Positions 60,997 to 64,000 of a stretch of DNA of 64,000 bases are shown here, piece after piece. A program made the translations under genes and the position numbers. A model generated the notes under the pieces. That model was not told the origin of the DNA and ran no database searches. It saw only the letters and a program-made list of their open reading frames with translations. This DNA is from Bog-113 sp963752695 (GTDB lineage Bacteria > Acidobacteriota > Terriglobia > Bryobacterales > Bryobacteraceae), in the NCBI GenBank assembly GCA_963752695.1, contig CAVVZB010000001.1:1-64000 (forward strand), given 5' to 3'. Within the stretch, counting starts at the first letter, position 1, and every line of letters starts with the position of its first letter.

Positions 60997-61328
60997 GTCG
61001 GAGGGAGAGCGAGGAGTCGATCAACCAGCTTTTCCGTGCATTGGCGGATGGGACACGCCGGGATATTTTGGCGCGATCGTCGCGGGAACCGGCGTCGGTA
61101 TCGGCCTTGGCTTCGCGATACGAGATGAGTTTTGCGGCGGTCCAGAAGCACGTGGCGGTGCTGGCGCGGGCGGGTCTAGTCGACAAGAGCGCCAGTGGCC
61201 GGGAGCAATTGGTGTCGGCGAATCGGGCGCGGCTTCGGCGGGCGAGCGAGTTACTCGATTCACTGGAAGCGATTTGGCGTCAGCGCATTGCGCAGTTAGA
61301 TGAAGTACTTCTCACGAAAGGAAAGTAA
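60987..61328 (+). CDS. ArsR-family transcriptional regulator
   Basis: The ATG at 60987 gives 113 residues (MVVRRRESEESINQLFRALA), matching the usual MV...FRALADGTRR start of this subfamily; upstream ATGs at 60975 or 60936 are less likely. The winged helix is ADGTRRDILARSSREPASVS with recognition helix FAAVQKHVAVLARAGLVDKS. No metal cysteines are present, so it is an SdpR-like non-metal sensor. An AHSA1 gene follows 8 bp downstream. Confidence 0.88.
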   Translation: MVVRRRESEESINQLFRALADGTRRDILARSSREPASVSALASRYEMSFAAVQKHVAVLARAGLVDKSASGREQLVSANRARLRRASELLDSLEAIWRQRIAQLDEVLLTKGK

Positions 61329-61336
61329 GGGTAACT

Positions 61337-61822
61337 ATGCCACTAACATCGGTCACGAAAGATGCCGAGGCGCTCACACTCACAGTAGTGGGCGACTATT
61401 CGGCGACACAGCAAAGGTTGTGGGAGGCATTTGCCGACCCACGTCAGCTAGAGCGATTCTGGGGACCGCCGTTTGCGCCCTCCACCTTCACGCACCACGA
61501 ATTCCGAGCCGGAGGCCGCGCGGAGTACTTCCTCTCGCTACCGGACGGAGGGCGTTGGAGCGGTGCGTGGAAGTTCACGGCGGTGGACCCGATCCGGTCA
61601 TTCGAGGCGCTGGATGGCGACGGCAACGCGGCGGACGAAAGCATGCCGGCGGGAATGTCGTTCCGGTTTGAGACAACGCCGGCGGGCTCGCGCCTGACGA
61701 TCGTGACGCGATTCTCAAGCGTGGAAGCAATGGAGCAAACGATTCCGGGGATGGAAGTAGCGTTGCGGGCGGGCATGCCGCAACTGGACGCGTTGCTTGA
61801 AGAACGGCTGGTAGGCGCTTAG
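61337..61822 (+). CDS. SRPBCC/AHSA1-domain protein
   Basis: The 161-residue START-like protein shows VVGDYSATQQRLWEAFADPR, LERFWGPPFAPSTFTHHEFR and FRFETTPAGSRLTIVTRFSS. It forms a hydrophobic cavity. Such genes nearly always lie next to this ArsR type and are thought to bind its ligand or act in the same stress response. It lies 15 bp before the VOC gene. Confidence 0.88.
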   Translation: MPLTSVTKDAEALTLTVVGDYSATQQRLWEAFADPRQLERFWGPPFAPSTFTHHEFRAGGRAEYFLSLPDGGRWSGAWKFTAVDPIRSFEALDGDGNAADESMPAGMSFRFETTPAGSRLTIVTRFSSVEAMEQTIPGMEVALRAGMPQLDALLEERLVGA

Positions 61823-61837
61823 GTAGGGTGACCGACG

Positions 61838-62254
61838 ATGAAGAGTACAACGACCTATTTGCATTTTGACGGCAACTGCCGTGCGGCGATGGCCTTCTAC
61901 CGCGAGTGTTTTGGCGGCGAACTGGAGGTAATGGCGTATCCGGATGCGTCGGGCAAGCCGAGCAGCCAGGCGGATGCCCTGATACAGCACAGCGTAATCA
62001 CCCAGAGCGGCCAGGCAGTGATCATGGCGTCGGATTACCCGCCGAACGCAGGCAATCCGATACAGGGCACCAACTTTTCAGTGTTTATCGACTGCAGTTC
62101 GAATAGCGAAGTGGAGCGTTTGTTCACGATGCTCTCGGGAGGTGGGAAAGTTACAGTGCCTCCAAGCGATATGCCGTTTGGCAGGTTCGCCATGTGTGAA
62201 GACGCGTTCGGAATCTCGTGGATTTTGAACAGCGCAGGTGGCGCGGCGGTGTAG
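61838..62254 (+). CDS. VOC family protein (PhnB-like)
   Basis: The 138 residues match the PhnB/YdhR-type glyoxalase fold: TYLHFDGNCRAAMAFYRECF, SVITQSGQAVIMASDYPPNA and MPFGRFAMCEDAFGISWILN. Family members resemble fosfomycin or bleomycin resistance proteins but usually have unknown substrates. It is third in the ArsR-AHSA1-VOC unit, so it is presumably under the same palindrome. Confidence 0.88.
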   Translation: MKSTTTYLHFDGNCRAAMAFYRECFGGELEVMAYPDASGKPSSQADALIQHSVITQSGQAVIMASDYPPNAGNPIQGTNFSVFIDCSSNSEVERLFTMLSGGGKVTVPPSDMPFGRFAMCEDAFGISWILNSAGGAAV

Positions 62255-62287
62255 TACCAGTCAAGCGGAACCAAGCGGGACGAAAGC

Positions 62288-62788
62288 TTAGGTTAGAAGC
62301 TCGTCCAACTGCTCGAACTGCTCACCAGACCAACTTATACTCCCAGAGTCCATTGCATCATCGAGGTCTTTCTTTGAGGGGTAGAGTTCGTGTACAACGA
62401 CGAACGTCTCGCCGCTCCTCTCTTCGAAGGTCACGGTGGTGACGGGCCCATTGTCATTACCTTCGTCGTTCGTCCACACGAGGCGGGAGCCCGGAGCCAC
62501 TTCGATGTACCTGCCAAAGAATGGCATGGGATGCTCTGAAGAAGGGTGACTGAACACGAAACGGTAAGTGCCCTCCGTACGAACGTCGGCTTCGCAGGAG
62601 AGGAAGGACGCTCCAAATGACTTCGGCACCCACCAACGCTTGAGCAGCTCAGGTTTGGTCCAGGCATCGAAGACAACCCGCCCCGGACCGTTGAAGGTTC
62701 GAGTCACGACAAGCTCACGCTCGGACTTCCGTTGCACTGTGGTGGCGTACTTTGTGCTGATAATTTCACTACCGTTTTTTTCGTGCAT
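62288..62788 (-). CDS. SRPBCC/AHSA1-domain protein, second module
   Basis: The 166 residues show ELVVTRTFNGPGRVVFDAWT, PELLKRWWVPKSF, RFVFSHPSSEHPMPFFGRYI and TVTFEERSGETFVVVHELYP, a canonical AHSA1 fold. Its start lies inside the last 20 bp of the upstream ArsR gene, so the two are coupled. It is convergent with the first module's VOC gene (33-bp gap), so the locus is two ArsR units facing each other. Confidence 0.9.
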   Translation of the reverse strand: MHEKNGSEIISTKYATTVQRKSERELVVTRTFNGPGRVVFDAWTKPELLKRWWVPKSFGASFLSCEADVRTEGTYRFVFSHPSSEHPMPFFGRYIEVAPGSRLVWTNDEGNDNGPVTTVTFEERSGETFVVVHELYPSKKDLDDAMDSGSISWSGEQFEQLDELLT

Positions 62789-63131
62789 CTGTTTTCTCCT
62801 TTTGTTTTAGTTCCTTGACGAGCTTGTCCAGTTCATCGAAGCGAGCGGTCCAAAGCTGGCGGTAGCTCTCGATCCATGCCGCCTCTTGCTCTAGTCCACG
62901 CAGGCCGAGTTTGCAGGTCCGGACGCGCCCGACCTTCTTTGTGGTGACGAGCCCGACCTGCTCCAAGACGCTGACGTGCTTCTTCATGCCCGTTAGGGTC
63001 ATGTGAAAACTCTCGGCTAGGTCCGTGATCGAGGCGTCCGCGCGTCCGAGCTGTTCCAGAACACCGCGCCGGGTGGCGTCGGAAAGCGCGGCGAACGAGG
63101 AATCAAGAACCGTTTCCACATACTGAACCAT
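62769..63131 (-). CDS. ArsR-family transcriptional regulator, second module
   Basis: The ATG at 63131 gives 120 residues: MVQYVETVLDSSFAALSDAT, winged helix with recognition helix HMTLTGMKKHVSVLEQVGLV, then KVGRVRTCKLGLRGLEQEAA. The M-V start and context place it in the same SdpR-like subfamily as the first module. The start lies within a 24-bp palindrome. Upstream ATG at 63167 would push the start beyond the operator and is less likely. Confidence 0.9.
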   Translation of the reverse strand: MVQYVETVLDSSFAALSDATRRGVLEQLGRADASITDLAESFHMTLTGMKKHVSVLEQVGLVTTKKVGRVRTCKLGLRGLEQEAAWIESYRQLWTARFDELDKLVKELKQKEKTDARKKR

Positions 63132-63143
63132 GTGGTTCAGTAT
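63120..63143. promoter_or_regulatory. 24-bp perfect palindrome over the second ArsR gene start
   Basis: Eleven-base arms (63120-63130 and 63133-63143) flank a TG centre; the inner arm is CTGAACCA / TGGTTCAG. The ArsR start codon is inside it. It has the same AACCnnATGGTT core as the first module's palindrome. Binding here would block initiation directly, so autorepression is likely. Confidence 0.72.
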
Positions 63144-63246
63144 ACAACACCGTTTTGTGACACGCAAGAGGGCTGAGCGCGTTCGCGTTTACAAAAATCC
63201 GTTACTTTGGTTGCACCTAAGAAGGTGCCGAAGCAGGAGCGACCCC

Positions 63247-63603
63247 ATGCTTGATATCACGAACGACATCCAGTCGCTGATTCCCCGCCCGCGCCAACGC
63301 GACGAGGGAATCCGGCAGGGCCTGGAGGAAGCAAAGCAAGGTAGGCGCGGCCAGCAAGAGAGGTTTTCGCAGATTTCGAAGCCCAGCATGGCTTACCGCG
63401 TTAATATCACCGCACGCGCGGAGCGCGATCTAGAGCTCCTGTTCGGTCATTTAAACGCCGAGGGTTCCGACGCGGCACTGGAATGGTATCGAGGATCCAT
63501 GGAGGCGATCCTTCGCCTCGAAGAGCAGCCGAATCGATGCCCGGCGAAGGCCGATATGCCGCGTCGTAGAGAAGCGAAGCAAGTTGAAGTGCTGAAGGTT
63601 TAG
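63247..63603 (+). pseudogene. Fused remnant of a Phd-type antitoxin and RelE/ParE toxin
   Basis: A single 118-residue frame joins pieces of two genes. Residues 1-12 (MLDITNDIQSLI) are a Phd/YefM antitoxin start, then the sequence jumps to an antitoxin end (EGIRQGLEEAKQGR) with about 50 middle residues missing. No stop separates it from a ParE/RelE-like toxin start (MAYRVNITARAERDLELLFG at 63388) that breaks off after EEQPNRCPAKADMP. The toxin lacks its C-terminal catalytic strands. The toxin part alone could start at 63388. I read it as a decayed toxin-antitoxin pair. Confidence 0.65.
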
Positions 63604-63640
63604 GTTGAAACGAAAGCCGTCCGGGTTGCAGAGAAACGGC

Positions 63641-64000
63641 ATGAGTAAGTTCCAAGTTGGATTCGGCGTGGCTGCGGCGGGGGCTGGAGGCGGCGTTCTC
63701 TTCTGGCTCCTGAGTGTTTTCTCAAACACGATTGTGTTCGGTTCTTTTCCGGTAATTGGGAGAATCCTGAGTTGCGCGGCGTTGGGCTCGGGAGCAGCTT
63801 TAGCTGGTGTGTTTTTCCTTACCGACTCGGACGTGGCGAACGCGCGGACATATGTATTCGCGATGTTATGCGGAATGGTTTGGCAGCCAATATTGGCGTC
63901 TTCGGCGCGGATGGTTGCGAACAACGCAGCCGGTACAAGTGCAGCCCAGACACAAAGTGAGGCGCGGACACTTGCCGCATCGGTACCAAGCGCATCGCGA
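63641..64000 (+). CDS. Membrane protein, cut by window end
   Basis: An open frame runs from the ATG at 63641 to the window end, 120 codons without a stop. It encodes four hydrophobic segments (GVAAAGAGGGVLFWLLSVFS, LSCAALGSGAALAGVFFL, YVFAMLCGMVWQPIL) and a polar tail (SAAQTQSEARTLAASVPSAS). No family recognised. The start is the only reasonable one; the C-terminus lies beyond this window. Confidence 0.55.
   Translation, partial: MSKFQVGFGVAAAGAGGGVLFWLLSVFSNTIVFGSFPVIGRILSCAALGSGAALAGVFFLTDSDVANARTYVFAMLCGMVWQPILASSARMVANNAAGTSAAQTQSEARTLAASVPSASR

Noticed and set aside
1..64000. CRISPR array, prophage or replication origin
   Set aside because: No regularly spaced repeats, phage structural genes, DnaA-box cluster or parAB/dnaA genes were seen.

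Overview
The window looks like a chromosomal segment of a free-living, GC-rich Gram-negative bacterium. Gene content points to Acidobacteriota, probably a Solibacter/Bryobacter-like lineage: Tat-type leaders on a sugar isomerase and an aldo/keto reductase, a secreted FG-GAP/VCBS protein, ArsR-AHSA1-VOC clusters, a cytochrome b558-type succinate dehydrogenase and paired Hsp70/DUF2760 genes. This assignment is an inference from families and style; there is no rRNA in the window to confirm it.

Layout. 1-2850 is accessory DNA: the 5' part of an OafA-type acyltransferase, a complete IS3-family element (751-2278) with 37-bp ends and a 3-bp target duplication, inserted into an older degraded IS3-type orfA, then an orphan 3' half of a tRNA-Val. 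2975-3741 is a two-gene unit in which a mini-HU protein overlaps a TIR-domain protein that itself carries an HU-like N-terminus; I regard it as the best candidate for an undescribed (possibly defence) system. 3743-23252 is mainly housekeeping: uvrC overlapping a hybrid histidine kinase, a long minus-strand run (rimO-yacG-pgpA-NHL-cinA-M28 peptidase-FG-GAP), ruvA-ruvB-folK, rsmE and two metallophosphoesterases. 23322-29466 carries an orphan fused ABC permease and the whole pstSCAB-phoU phosphate operon. 29550-34067 holds a HpnI-like glycosyltransferase, selB (so the organism probably makes selenoproteins), tRNA-Glu(CUC), an ECF sigma factor and an XRE-cupin regulator.

34089-45114 contains TPR, zinc-ribbon and membrane-anchored unknowns, a PcrA/UvrD helicase followed by an unlisted 53-residue basic protein, a cationic amino-acid permease, an ABC ATPase, a rare fusion of an ABC-2 permease to an amidohydrolase, and a VOC protein. 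45106-50968 is a four-gene minus-strand operon: a MerR-like HTH/TPR protein, DUF2760 and two divergent Hsp70 proteins, apparently a dedicated chaperone system. 51027-58324 has crcB, an alpha/beta hydrolase, a hydroxypyruvate isomerase-like protein, an aldo/keto reductase and sdhCAB.

58390-64000 is more accessory: an HTH protein, a DUF892/Mn-catalase stress pair, two ArsR-AHSA1 modules whose regulators each have a palindrome over the start codon, a decayed antitoxin-toxin ORF, and a membrane protein cut by the window end. No CRISPR array, prophage structural module or replication origin is visible. All functional calls rest on reading the translated proteins for family motifs; no database search was possible.
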